From: Epibacterium ulvae
GTDB taxonomy: Bacteria > Pseudomonadota > Alphaproteobacteria > Rhodobacterales > Rhodobacteraceae
Length of the DNA: 64,000 nucleotides
Assembly (NCBI RefSeq): GCF_900102795.1
Contig: NZ_FMWG01000007.1
Coordinates: forward strand, 1 to 64,000
Reading direction: 5' to 3'
Shown: positions 25,716-34,424 of the stretch, piece after piece
How positions within the stretch are numbered: the stretch's first letter is position 1
Layout: each line of letters starts with the position of its first letter
Translations under genes and position numbers: made by a program
The notes under the pieces: model-generated
Told to the model about the DNA's origin: nothing
Database searches by the model: none
Seen by the model: only the letters and a program-made list of their open reading frames with translations

Positions 25716-26675
25716 ATGGCACTGATCAACGTTAAAGTCGAAAAAGTCATTGAAGAGGCGGAGGGCGTAAAAGCCTTCCTCCTTGCCAAATCTGGTTTTT
25801 TCAACCTCCCCCACTACACAGCCGGGTCTCATATTGATGTCCATTGTGGCAAAGGCATCATTCGCCAGTACTCACTGTGTGGCATGCCTGACGACCGCAA
25901 ACACTATATGATTGCAGTCAAACGCGAAGACACCTCACGGGGCGGCTCCGAACAAATGCACGACGAGATCGTTATCGGCCAAGCTCTTGAAATCGGTAGC
26001 CCGCGCAACAACTTCCCGCTGGATGAGGCTGCATCGCATGTCACGCTGCTTGCAGGTGGAATTGGCATCACCCCGATTATTGCGATGGCGGACCGGCTAC
26101 ACACACTCAGCATTCCGTTCGAACTGCACTATTTTTCCAGATCGGATCAACACGCAGCCTTTCGGGACCGGATGCAATCAGGTGGCTATGCATCAAGCGT
26201 CAAGTTTCACTTTGGACTAGATGTTCCGCAGACAACTGAATGCCTCCGCTCGATCTTCAAACAGCGCCCAACTGAGGGGCAGACCTACATTTGCGGACCC
26301 GGGCCGTTTATGGATTCCGCTGAAAAGATTGCAGGTCAAAACTGGCCGACGGACTCCATCCATTTGGAACGGTTTTCAGCAAACCCAGCGTTGGCTAGCG
26401 GCACGACCAAACCCTTCACCTTAGAACTGGCACAATCCGGTTTGACCTTTGAGATTGGAGCAAATGAAACCATCCTGAACGTGTTGGAAGAGAACGACTT
26501 CGAAGCACCGTTTTCTTGTGAACAGGGTGTTTGCGGCACGTGTGTCACAGACGTGATCGCTGGTACTCCTGAGCATCGCGACAGTTTCTTGAACGAGAAA
26601 GATCGCGCATCCGGTAAACGAATGTGCATCTGCGTTTCCAGAGCGGCTGGTAGAAAAATAACACTGGATTTGTAA
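25716..26675 (+). CDS. PDR/VanB-family oxidoreductase (FMN/NAD domain plus 2Fe-2S ferredoxin domain)
   Basis: The 319-residue phthalate-dioxygenase-reductase-type protein has the flavin motif RQYSL (50-54), the NAD motif GGIGITP (114-120), CGPGPFM (193-199), and a C-terminal plant-type ferredoxin. The cluster ligands of this ferredoxin are C268, C273, C276 and C304 or C306. It passes electrons from NAD(P)H to an oxygenase. No Rieske oxygenase is present, so the partner is inferred to be the di-iron hydroxylase two genes upstream. This pairing is unusual, because most VanB-like reductases serve Rieske enzymes. Confidence 0.88.
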   Translation: MALINVKVEKVIEEAEGVKAFLLAKSGFFNLPHYTAGSHIDVHCGKGIIRQYSLCGMPDDRKHYMIAVKREDTSRGGSEQMHDEIVIGQALEIGSPRNNFPLDEAASHVTLLAGGIGITPIIAMADRLHTLSIPFELHYFSRSDQHAAFRDRMQSGGYASSVKFHFGLDVPQTTECLRSIFKQRPTEGQTYICGPGPFMDSAEKIAGQNWPTDSIHLERFSANPALASGTTKPFTLELAQSGLTFEIGANETILNVLEENDFEAPFSCEQGVCGTCVTDVIAGTPEHRDSFLNEKDRASGKRMCICVSRAAGRKITLDL

Positions 26676-26731
26676 CGCCACCCTCAGCCCACGCAATTTA
26701 CCACCTGAGCAAACGCTACTCTACTAAAACT

Positions 26732-26758
26732 CAGGTGACGTCGGGATGACGTCTCCTG
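26732..26758 (+). terminator. Hairpin after the hydroxylase-reductase operon
   Basis: The arms CAGGTGACGTC and GACGTCTCCTG pair in 10 of 11 positions around a GGGAT loop, 57 bases past the reductase stop. The remaining sequence to 26991 shows no gene. Confidence 0.5.
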
Positions 26759-26991
26759 TGCTATTTGGCTCTTCCCTTTCATGATACTCTTTAAAATCCA
26801 TGAGACTGCTACGGCAAGACACCTATCAAGACCTTCCACCAACGCTACATGTTGCCAAGCGTAAAATAATCATGCCCTACGGGCCACCGGACCGTAAAAC
26901 GCCCGCTCTCAGCAGCGAAAAGCTAGGGTGTCCATCAGATCAGGTCTGGATTTTTACAAGTAATACACGACGTTTAGTCCAATTCCTGATG

Positions 26992-28035
26992 TCAGACACT
27001 TGAGAGCGTCTGCGCTACGATATCGAACACCCGCCGATTCACGGCCCATTGTTCGATGTTCACCTCAGATGTAGCGGATATCATTTGAATGCTCACTGGC
27101 CTGCCATCAATGCGCCCACGCAGACTTAAAACTGTATGGGCCCGTTCCTGCCAGCGTGCCTCAAATTGCACCACTTCAAAATCTCCCTGAGTTCCCTGCC
27201 CCACAGTAGAAGACGTCATGAACATCGCCCCCTGCGCGGAGAGTTTATCAAGCACAATTGCCTCCAAGGCAGTTGCATGTGTTTCACGATCCCCCCCCAG
27301 AACCGCAATCAATGTCCCAAGGTTGGACTTATGGTTATGTTGAATAAAATGAAGCGCTGCCCCATCTCGGGGCGCATCAATCCCCTCCACGGCGGTCCAA
27401 CTTACAGGCAATAAAAACGAAGCAGAGACCCTAGCTCCCTGCAGGCTTTGTCTGGTCATCTCTTCAGCGAAGTATCGACCGGAGGGCGAAAGCAGGGAAA
27501 AGCGACTGCATGCCAAGAGACCAATTTCTTGCAGCATAGGATCTTTTGGATCAGAATCTGGCCGCGCAGACCCGTCAACCAAAAATAAGTGGTTCCCATC
27601 TTTGATTGTCAGCATGCGATGAAGACGGCCATCATGGCTGAGAGCCACGGCATCTCCCATCAAGCCATAAGCCGTTGGAAGTTCACGCAAATCTACAAGG
27701 GACCATCCTTGGCTTGACGCAAAGGCACGCAACCAATCTGCGCCATTCAAAACGCGTTCCAAATACGCACCATAAACAACGACCTTGGCATCCAAATCAC
27801 TTCCGACAGCGCCTTTATGACCAGGTGTAAAGCGCGCTATCGGCACCACTGGCCTTTCAACGCTTGGAATGATGTCTTCCCCTGCAGTGTCTACGCCCCA
27901 CAGTTTTGGAAGTGCAATCCGAAAGGCCCCCGCTGGAAAAATTCCGTCTTGAACCCTTGCTTCCATAAACGCTTTTTCAATCTCTGCTTTAGACGAGACC
28001 GGGTTCGTAAGAAGTTTAATATTAGGATCAATCAT
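26992..28035 (-). CDS. Uncharacterised cytoplasmic protein, possibly two DcrB/PsbP-like domains
   Basis: The 347-residue protein has no signal peptide or membrane helix. I do not recognise the family with certainty. Two stretches (about 35-185 and 195-347) each contain an FxxxLPxxW-like strand followed by alternating strands and end in a long helix. This pattern resembles DcrB/Mog1/PsbP folds, including the DUF1795 chaperones (Eag) that load secretion effectors. It is the last of three genes with a phospholipase effector candidate, 15 bases after the middle gene. Chaperone, adaptor or immunity functions are possible but unproven. Confidence 0.5.
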   Translation of the reverse strand: MIDPNIKLLTNPVSSKAEIEKAFMEARVQDGIFPAGAFRIALPKLWGVDTAGEDIIPSVERPVVPIARFTPGHKGAVGSDLDAKVVVYGAYLERVLNGADWLRAFASSQGWSLVDLRELPTAYGLMGDAVALSHDGRLHRMLTIKDGNHLFLVDGSARPDSDPKDPMLQEIGLLACSRFSLLSPSGRYFAEEMTRQSLQGARVSASFLLPVSWTAVEGIDAPRDGAALHFIQHNHKSNLGTLIAVLGGDRETHATALEAIVLDKLSAQGAMFMTSSTVGQGTQGDFEVVQFEARWQERAHTVLSLRGRIDGRPVSIQMISATSEVNIEQWAVNRRVFDIVAQTLSSV

Positions 28036-28050
28036 CTGTCGCTTTATCCA

Positions 28051-29034
28051 TTAAAGTAAACTTGGCCGATCTCGAGTATCAAACTTTGGCCCTATACTGA
28101 GATCAAAATTACCTTCCAACCCGATTAACACGGCAGCATCTGCGCCGACACCAACATGTAGCCGGTTGTTTTCATGATCAAAATAAGCATGCCCTCCCCC
28201 TCCCGCGGAAATCGCACCAACTGATACCGTGCTTTTCGCCTTCACCGAAACACTAAGATCTGTAAAGGGAACTGGGAAATTTAGTTCTGCTTTTATACCA
28301 CCCGTTGCCGCAGACGCCCCGACATATCCACCCAACGCAAGACCTGTACGTTTACCGTCTGATCCCAAGAGTGCCTCACTTTTTAGATCCGCAGCGGCCA
28401 AATCATAAGCCGCCCCAACCTCTAAAATCGGATTGTTCGCGTCTTTACCCACGAATAAGCTGCCTTCTTGCTTGGCCACCCGTGCTTCCGCATCAACACG
28501 CATGCCGACACCCTGATCAATGCTCAGATGACCTTCGACAGTTGCATTGACCAAGTTAAGCTCATGCGCACCACCAAAGACGCCCTTGTCGTCAATATGA
28601 CCTTGATGCTCTTGACGCAGTACACCAGTCTCAAGTTCGCCCTCAGCAGATAGATTTCCGACTGTCGCAGTGGCCTCGGTATATAAACGACTTACTGAAT
28701 TTACATTACTCTCTGCGTCAGAAACTGACCGACTTTGGCCAATTGCCCCATATTGTTGAGCATCACCTTCGGCGCGCGGCAAGGAAGCCGGGCTTGTAAG
28801 TGCCTCTTGGGTCTCATGAGATCGTGGGAAAGGTGTGGCCTGTATATTTCTGTTGAGAGCTTCTCCAAAAACTTGACTTTGTGCGACAAGATCTAGAGCA
28901 GGAGAATTTGGAGAGTGGCCCGGCACACTCGAAGGTCTCACTCTAGCTGGCTGCTCAGAGTTTTGAGGTTGGGGTCTGGTTTCAATAGAAGAAGCCCCCT
29001 GCGAGACAGGGTCGAAGCTACCAGGTACCTTCAT
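28051..29034 (-). CDS. Uncharacterised protein with disordered N-terminus and glycine-rich beta-type C-terminus
   Basis: Residues 1-110 of the 327-residue product are rich in Pro, Ser and Gln with no structure evident. Residues 115-327 alternate short acidic/hydrophobic strands with glycines (GVGMRVDAEARVAKQEGSLF, LALGGYVGASAATGGIKAEL), a pattern seen in surface or secreted toxin-like proteins of several polymorphic systems. No catalytic motif was found. The ATG at 29034 follows AGGA by 10 bases; a GTG at 29043 is too near that site. Located between the patatin-like gene and the 347-aa gene. Function unknown; a secreted substrate or partner is an inference. Confidence 0.55.
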   Translation of the reverse strand: MKVPGSFDPVSQGASSIETRPQPQNSEQPARVRPSSVPGHSPNSPALDLVAQSQVFGEALNRNIQATPFPRSHETQEALTSPASLPRAEGDAQQYGAIGQSRSVSDAESNVNSVSRLYTEATATVGNLSAEGELETGVLRQEHQGHIDDKGVFGGAHELNLVNATVEGHLSIDQGVGMRVDAEARVAKQEGSLFVGKDANNPILEVGAAYDLAAADLKSEALLGSDGKRTGLALGGYVGASAATGGIKAELNFPVPFTDLSVSVKAKSTVSVGAISAGGGGHAYFDHENNRLHVGVGADAAVLIGLEGNFDLSIGPKFDTRDRPSLL

Positions 29035-29163
29035 TATCGGCACGTCCTAAAATGTATGGAATCGTCAGCCATTATACCTTTGGCCTCAAGTGATCAAAAA
29101 AAGCCGTTTCAAAATATGAGCTTACATCCCACCGCCCCTTTCACACACAGCAACCATGCGGGC

Positions 29164-31110
29164 TCATGACGACAAAAGTTCAAAAAGCACCTTCGATGCC
29201 TCAAATGCCCGCAGACCGTCTACGTCGCCTTCCTGTATATTTGCAGTGTGCATCTCGGGTGGACCATGTTCTAAAATAGCCACTTTTTCCGCCTCGGAGA
29301 GATGTGGAATAATATCTGCAACGTTCTGAACATCAACTAAAACGGGTTCAGAGAATCTTTGCCGGATTTGGTTGGCAGTGTCCAAGGAAGCCAACATTTG
29401 CGCCTGCGCAAGTTTTGAAGCTGACGGCTTCGTCTCTCCGCCACCAATCCCACCTTCATTCGCAATCAAAACAGGGTTGTTATAAGTCTTTTGTCGATCA
29501 GCGGTCACACCTTCTGCAGAGAACCCAACGAACTTGCGGGCTGGATCAATACGCGATTGAATCAAAGCCTCAGGAGAACCAGACAACAAGGCCTGCGTTG
29601 TGCCATTACGCGCGAAACTGATGTTGAGTGTCGAAGCTTTTTTCATCGATATATCAATCGTATGTTCGGATCCCTCTGGCGTCGGGTTTCGTGCAATCTC
29701 TTTGGCCTCTTCCATACGTGTCTTGCTTTCCAGATCACTTAAGTGAGGCAAGTCAAGCATTGCGGCTTCAGTTGGTTGAACAGACCCCATACCCCCATCT
29801 GCAAAAGTGCTGTCACCCGCCCCAACTTCGGCGTCAAAATGGATCGGCTTCATCAATCCAAGCATTGCAATTGAACTGCGAGCTGCAAAAGCCAACGGCA
29901 TGTCCGGTGTCGTGGATCGAGAGAATATAACACCTTCCTGATTGTCCATATCAAAACCAGTCAGACTCAGCTCTTTGAATGTTTCTGGCATCATATGGTG
30001 CAAAATAGACTGATCTTTAAACGTCACCATTTGACCGGTCCGGGCACCAGACATAGAGCCTTCCATTAGAGTGTTTATTCGTTCTTTAATCTCGTCCAAC
30101 GGTATTTTGCTACCAACAGAGGCTTGCTCCATCTTGGCTTCCTGCTCATCAGGAGTGAGTTTATCAAGCGCGCCTTGAAGACGCTGCGTCGTAAAGCTAT
30201 CCAAAATCTTTACGACTTGTTCGGCACCCCCCCCCGCAGAAATCACATGCTTTGCAGCGAACCGCGCAACACTATCTACCGCTGTAAGTGCCGACTTAGA
30301 CTTTGAAAAGAAATGCGCCTGTGGGTAGTTTGCAGCGGTATCGGGATCATCCAGCAGGCCTCCCTGTACGGCATCCACAATATTGTTCATTTCTTCAGCA
30401 GAAGCGTCATAAGCAATCGCGATCGCAGCCAAGGACCCTGCCGATGTGCCCGCAATCATTTTCAATCCATCCAGCTGGGACAGGGATTTCAATTCATTGA
30501 TCACTTCCGGCAATATCAAACCTTTTGCACCACCCCCACTGATTGCAATCGTTTCAACATCACGCGGTGCCAGTATTACGCTTAATGTGCCATCAGGCTT
30601 CGCAAGAAACTGCGGGATCTGGCCGCTCTTAGGGCGCGCATGGGAGAGCACTGCGAGATCTTTTTTCACCGTGTCATAAACCGACTTCAAATCAATTGCC
30701 TGATCAAAGGCACGAACCACCATTTTAGCAGATCGCGGCAGCTTAACCTTGGCTGCTTGTACATTGTCTTCAGCCTCGTCGGGGTTGCTTTGCTCAAGCA
30801 CTCCTTGTGCGACTTGTTGGAAATACGAACGACTGCCCTCTCCATAAACCGCGACCATATCATCGACGCGCGTTTCTAGAGCCTGCTGAAGATGTTTTTC
30901 TCCAAAGTCAAAACCTGGTAGTTTTGAATTTAGTTTCGACACGACACTGGCTGCGGCGTTGCGCCACAGACTTTTGCTACTTACCGATGCGTCATTTGGC
31001 ACTGCAGGAGCAGCCCTTGTGCTTTGTCGCACGGGTGCAGTATCTAAATTATTTTGAACATTCGAAAGGCGGGGGACACCCAATCCTAAATTAATTTTAT
31101 CTGTAACCAT
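29164..31110 (-). CDS. Patatin-like phospholipase, ExoU-type organisation (candidate secreted effector)
   Basis: The 648-residue protein carries a patatin catalytic domain after an N-terminal region of about 185 residues. The oxyanion loop SGGGAKG (191-197), the nucleophile motif GTSAG (S223) and the ADGG motif (D438) form the Ser-Asp dyad. The distance of 215 residues between Ser and Asp is close to that of ExoU, whose domain is also split by an insertion. There is no signal peptide, as expected for a type III/IV/VI-type effector or an intracellular lipase. The C-terminal 200 residues are of unknown type. It is the first gene of the three-gene set and lies beside an IS5 scar, which suggests acquisition. 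Confidence 0.8.
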   Translation of the reverse strand: MVTDKINLGLGVPRLSNVQNNLDTAPVRQSTRAAPAVPNDASVSSKSLWRNAAASVVSKLNSKLPGFDFGEKHLQQALETRVDDMVAVYGEGSRSYFQQVAQGVLEQSNPDEAEDNVQAAKVKLPRSAKMVVRAFDQAIDLKSVYDTVKKDLAVLSHARPKSGQIPQFLAKPDGTLSVILAPRDVETIAISGGGAKGLILPEVINELKSLSQLDGLKMIAGTSAGSLAAIAIAYDASAEEMNNIVDAVQGGLLDDPDTAANYPQAHFFSKSKSALTAVDSVARFAAKHVISAGGGAEQVVKILDSFTTQRLQGALDKLTPDEQEAKMEQASVGSKIPLDEIKERINTLMEGSMSGARTGQMVTFKDQSILHHMMPETFKELSLTGFDMDNQEGVIFSRSTTPDMPLAFAARSSIAMLGLMKPIHFDAEVGAGDSTFADGGMGSVQPTEAAMLDLPHLSDLESKTRMEEAKEIARNPTPEGSEHTIDISMKKASTLNISFARNGTTQALLSGSPEALIQSRIDPARKFVGFSAEGVTADRQKTYNNPVLIANEGGIGGGETKPSASKLAQAQMLASLDTANQIRQRFSEPVLVDVQNVADIIPHLSEAEKVAILEHGPPEMHTANIQEGDVDGLRAFEASKVLFELLSS

Positions 31111-31210
31111 GCGTCTATGATCTAATAAAATTCACTCATCTGGAAACTACAAAATATTATGACCCACATTTTCAATGTTTCAAAAAATACGTCCCCATAG
31201 GAACGTCACC

Positions 31211-31595
31211 GGCTCTGTTGCACAAATCGGGTGAAGGTAGATTTTCTCCTTTTTCATAGGGATTTACCCTCCAAGCTCTGTGACGGGCATGCCAAGAGCA
31301 GTTAAGCACTGCGATGCGGACCTAGAGCGCAGCAACTTAGCGACCGAAGTCTCGAGCCATGACACCTTTCCAGTTAAGTGTCGCTAGCCGTAACAAGCTT
31401 TCGACGAATCCGGTCGCTTGTCCAAAAATACCTTCATCGTCAGGCAAAACTGGATCGCGGCGTCGCTGAACTCAGGCTGACGCCCTCGTTTGTCAGTCGG
31501 AGTCCCCTACCAAAGCATCTTAGGATCAAACCAGATCGACAGCGAACCGCGCCGCTTCAGTGCCATTTTGTACAAAAGCCAGTTCTTCACCTTAG
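31211..31595 (-). mobile_element. Decayed IS5-family (IS903-like) element with internal deletion
   Basis: GGCTCTGTTGCACAAATCGG at 31211-31230 is a terminal repeat of the IS903 group. On the minus strand, transposase pieces follow: from about 31594, KNWLLYKMALKRRGSLSIWF and then TDKRGRQPEFSDAAIQFCLT. After a frameshift and a jump comes the C-terminus SQCLTALGMPVTELGG with a stop near 31268. Most of the catalytic middle is missing. The other terminal repeat was not found. The element is dead. Bases 31596-31750 hold nothing recognisable. Confidence 0.75.
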
Positions 31596-31750
31596 ACCTC
31601 GTGGGGGGCCAACTGCTCATTTACCGTTTCTACCCCACTGGTTTCAAACAGTGAATCCATCACCCGGTTTGTTCACCTAAGCCCATCTCAATGTCGTCAG
31701 CTAGCAATCGGTGCTCCTCGTAACATGGGGTCAAAGCACGTGGGGCTATG

Positions 31751-31765
31751 TTTCCGCGCGTAAAG
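31751..31765. promoter_or_regulatory. Putative LacI-type operator upstream of its own gene
   Basis: TTTCCGCGCGTAAAG differs by one base from the core of the perfect palindrome at 32891-32912, and lies 68 bases before the regulator start. This suggests autoregulation. Confidence 0.55.
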
Positions 31766-31832
31766 TATTTATGGTAACCAAGTCGCCGCCACGTAGCGCA
31801 GCGGTACCCGGAATATCTACAGGGAACGACCC

Positions 31833-32864
31833 ATGACAGGCACCAAAATCAAAAACATGGAAGAATTTGCCTCTGTCAGTGGCATTTCGCGGCCAACTCT
31901 GTCCAAGTTTTTTAACGATCCCAGTAGCGTGCGCGCTTCGACACGGAAGCGGATTGAGGCAGCGTTAGATCGATATGACTACCAGCCTAATCTCTATGCA
32001 GTAAACCAAAACAGGCGTCTAACTAAGAACATCGGTGTCGTTGTCCCCTATTTGGCAGACCCGTTCTTTGCGAAGATCGCACGAACCATTGAAGAACATA
32101 TCATTGAGACAGGTTTCCGTCCGGTTCTCCTCGGATCACATGGTAGCCCGGCCATGGAAATCGCTAACCTGGAAAACCTGCGCAGCATTAAGCCCGCTGG
32201 CGTCTTACTGGCCCCCCTTGGACGAGCGTCAGATCATGCGAAAATAAAGGCATTTTGCCGAGAAGTGCCCACAGTGCTGTTTGACGCCAATATCGACGAG
32301 ATTGGAGAAGCTTTTGTTGGCTCAAATAACGAGCAAAGTATTAGCTTGATTGTGGATTACTTGTGTCGAACGGGCGAACCGCCCAGTTTTTTCGAGATGA
32401 AGTCCCCAACGAACCCAAATGCGTTTAAGCGCCGGAGCGCCTATATCTCTGCCATGGAAAAACTAGGACATAATCCTAACTTGATCCAAGCAGAGGGCGA
32501 AGGCTGGGAATTTGAAGAAATCGGATTTCGCGCAGGTACGCGGGTTGTGCGCGACCGGAACCTCCCGACAAACACCATTCTATGCAGCAATGACCGGCTG
32601 GCTATAGGGCTGTTATCCGCTGCTTTCGAGGCAGGGCTGCACGTTGGAATTGGTGAGGGCCGCGAACTTAGAGTTGCAGGTCATGATGACCATCCGTTCT
32701 CGCGGTACACCTGCCCAACCCTGACAACGGTTTCGCAAGATTACGAGGCGATCGCCAAGAAAAGTGCAGCGGTCTTACTAGAGCGAATTACGTCCGAAGA
32801 GAGCGCCGATTCGCAGGGCGAAACACTGTTTGACGGACGTTTGATTATGAGATCGTCAGCGTAA
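31833..32864 (+). CDS. LacI-family transcriptional regulator of the polyol operon
   Basis: The 343-residue protein has the N-terminal LacI helix-turn-helix and hinge (FASVSGISRPTLSKFFNDP, then YQPN) followed by a periplasmic-binding-type sensor domain (IGVVVPYLADPFFAKIARTI). AGGGAA precedes the ATG. It lies directly upstream, in the same direction, of a sugar-alcohol ABC operon, with the palindrome 32891-32912 between them. It most likely represses that operon until a polyol binds. Confidence 0.9.
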   Translation: MTGTKIKNMEEFASVSGISRPTLSKFFNDPSSVRASTRKRIEAALDRYDYQPNLYAVNQNRRLTKNIGVVVPYLADPFFAKIARTIEEHIIETGFRPVLLGSHGSPAMEIANLENLRSIKPAGVLLAPLGRASDHAKIKAFCREVPTVLFDANIDEIGEAFVGSNNEQSISLIVDYLCRTGEPPSFFEMKSPTNPNAFKRRSAYISAMEKLGHNPNLIQAEGEGWEFEEIGFRAGTRVVRDRNLPTNTILCSNDRLAIGLLSAAFEAGLHVGIGEGRELRVAGHDDHPFSRYTCPTLTTVSQDYEAIAKKSAAVLLERITSEESADSQGETLFDGRLIMRSSA

Positions 32865-32890
32865 AGGTTTGAGATTTCTTTCTAAATTAT

Positions 32891-32912
32891 AATTTTTACG
32901 CGCGTAAAAATT
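32891..32912. promoter_or_regulatory. Perfect 22-bp palindrome, LacI-type operator for smoEFGK-mtlK
   Basis: The core TTTTTACGCGCGTAAAAA is centred on CG|CG, the classical LacI/PurR-type dyad, and extends perfectly to 22 bases with AA/TT ends. It lies 66 bases upstream of smoE and shares its core with the site before the regulator gene. Confidence 0.8.
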
Positions 32913-32977
32913 TAATTTGACGCAAGTTGTCATCGGGCATTAACCTTATGGCAAGCATCTATTTAGGGAGGACGAGG

Positions 32978-34264
32978 ATGTTTAAGAAAGGCGCGCTTCG
33001 TGTAGCCACCGCTATTTCGCTCTTAGGAGCGGGTGGTGTATCTGCCGAAACACTGACCATCGCGATCGTGAACAACGGTCATATGATCAACATGCAGAAA
33101 GTCGCTGAGGCCTATACCGCCGAGACTGGTGTTGAGTTGAACTGGGTTTCTCTGGAAGAAGGCGTTCTGCGTGAGCAGGTCACCTCAGATACCGCTACAG
33201 GCGGTGGACAATATGACGTTATTAACATCGGCATGCAGGAAGCCCCCATCTGGGGTGCTGCCGGTTGGATTGAACCACTGAACTTCTCGGCAAGCTACGA
33301 CGTCGATGATATTCTACCAGCCATGCGCAATGGTCTCTCACACGAAGGTCAGCTCTATGCTGCGCCTTTCTATGGTGAATCCTCGATGGTCATGTACCGC
33401 AAGGACCTGACCGACGCCGCAGGCGTTTCTATTGCTGACAACGACAGCTGGGACAATGTTAAAGCAGCCGCCGCAGCAATTCACGACCCTGACAACGGTG
33501 TCTACGGTGCCTGCCTGCGTGGCAAGCCGGGCTGGGGCGACAATATGGCGTTCATTACCACAGTGGTGAACTCTTTCGGCGGTGCGTGGTTTGACGCGGA
33601 AGGCCGCCCGCAACTGGATAGCCCTGAGTGGAATGCGGCGATCAACTTCTATGTCGATCTGCTGGGCAGCTATGGACCTCCCGGTTCTGAAGGCAACTCC
33701 TTCAATGAAATCCTTGCGCTCTACAACGAGGGCAAATGCGGCATGTGGATTGACGCAACCATCGCAGCCTCCTTCCTGGAGGTGGATGGCGTAGCCTATG
33801 CACAGTCTCCGAACGCCGGTAATCCGGTGGGCGCAAACTGGCTCTGGGCTTGGGCAATGGCGATCCCAGCGGGTTCTCCAAATGCCGAGGCTGCTGGCGC
33901 TTTCATCGAGTGGGCAACCTCTAAAGACTATGTGAAGGCTGTGGGTAACCATCCTGACTTTGGTTGGGGGTCTGTACCGACCGGTCAACGTGTATCCACA
34001 TATGCAATCCCTGAATTCCAGGCGGCTGCCGAGTTTGCAGCAGCCGAGCTAGCAGCAATTGACAGCGCAGCACCTGAAGCAACGGACCTGAAGCCTTACG
34101 TTGGCGTTCAGTTTGCGGCAATCCCTGAGTTCCCAGAGGTCGGCTCTGCGGTTGCGCAGGAAATGGCCGCTGCACTGTCTGGTGCAAAATCTGTCGAAGA
34201 CGCGCTGGCAGCTTCGCAGAAAGCCGCAGACTCGATCATGAAAGAAGCGGGATACTACGACTAA
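32978..34264 (+). CDS. smoE: Sugar-alcohol (sorbitol/mannitol-type) ABC binding protein
   Basis: This is a 428-residue family 1 extracellular solute-binding protein with a signal peptide (MFKKGALRVATAISLLGAGG, cut near VSA). The start is ATG at 32978 with AGGGAGGA upstream; the longer frame to 32927 runs through the promoter. Its size and pattern (ITTVVNSFGGAWFDAEGRPQ, EGKCGMWIDATIAASFLE) match the polyol binding proteins SmoE/MtlE. The downstream mannitol-type dehydrogenase supports a hexitol or pentitol ligand. Confidence 0.87.
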   Translation: MFKKGALRVATAISLLGAGGVSAETLTIAIVNNGHMINMQKVAEAYTAETGVELNWVSLEEGVLREQVTSDTATGGGQYDVINIGMQEAPIWGAAGWIEPLNFSASYDVDDILPAMRNGLSHEGQLYAAPFYGESSMVMYRKDLTDAAGVSIADNDSWDNVKAAAAAIHDPDNGVYGACLRGKPGWGDNMAFITTVVNSFGGAWFDAEGRPQLDSPEWNAAINFYVDLLGSYGPPGSEGNSFNEILALYNEGKCGMWIDATIAASFLEVDGVAYAQSPNAGNPVGANWLWAWAMAIPAGSPNAEAAGAFIEWATSKDYVKAVGNHPDFGWGSVPTGQRVSTYAIPEFQAAAEFAAAELAAIDSAAPEATDLKPYVGVQFAAIPEFPEVGSAVAQEMAAALSGAKSVEDALAASQKAADSIMKEAGYYD

Positions 34265-34271
34265 GACAAAT

Positions 34272-34308
34272 GAGGGTCCGACAGGTGCTTTGAACGTGCC
34301 GGACCCTC
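34272..34308 (+). terminator. Hairpin after smoE, probable partial terminator
   Basis: Perfect 9-bp arms GAGGGTCCG / CGGACCCTC with a 19-base loop follow the smoE stop by 7 bases, followed by 116 bases of leader before smoF. It likely raises the ratio of binding protein to membrane subunits. Confidence 0.6.
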
Positions 34309-34424
34309 CCTAAGACGTACCACAGGGTTTGCTAGATCGCCTTGGTACCGCCTAACATCCAAGCAATTGCAACCCAAACATCAGATGTGAAACGATAAAA
34401 CCGTTTTGCTGAGAGGATAGGACC

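Noticed and set aside
33338-33988. 216-codon minus-strand frame inside smoE
   Set aside because: Antisense to the binding protein; no motif or start site.
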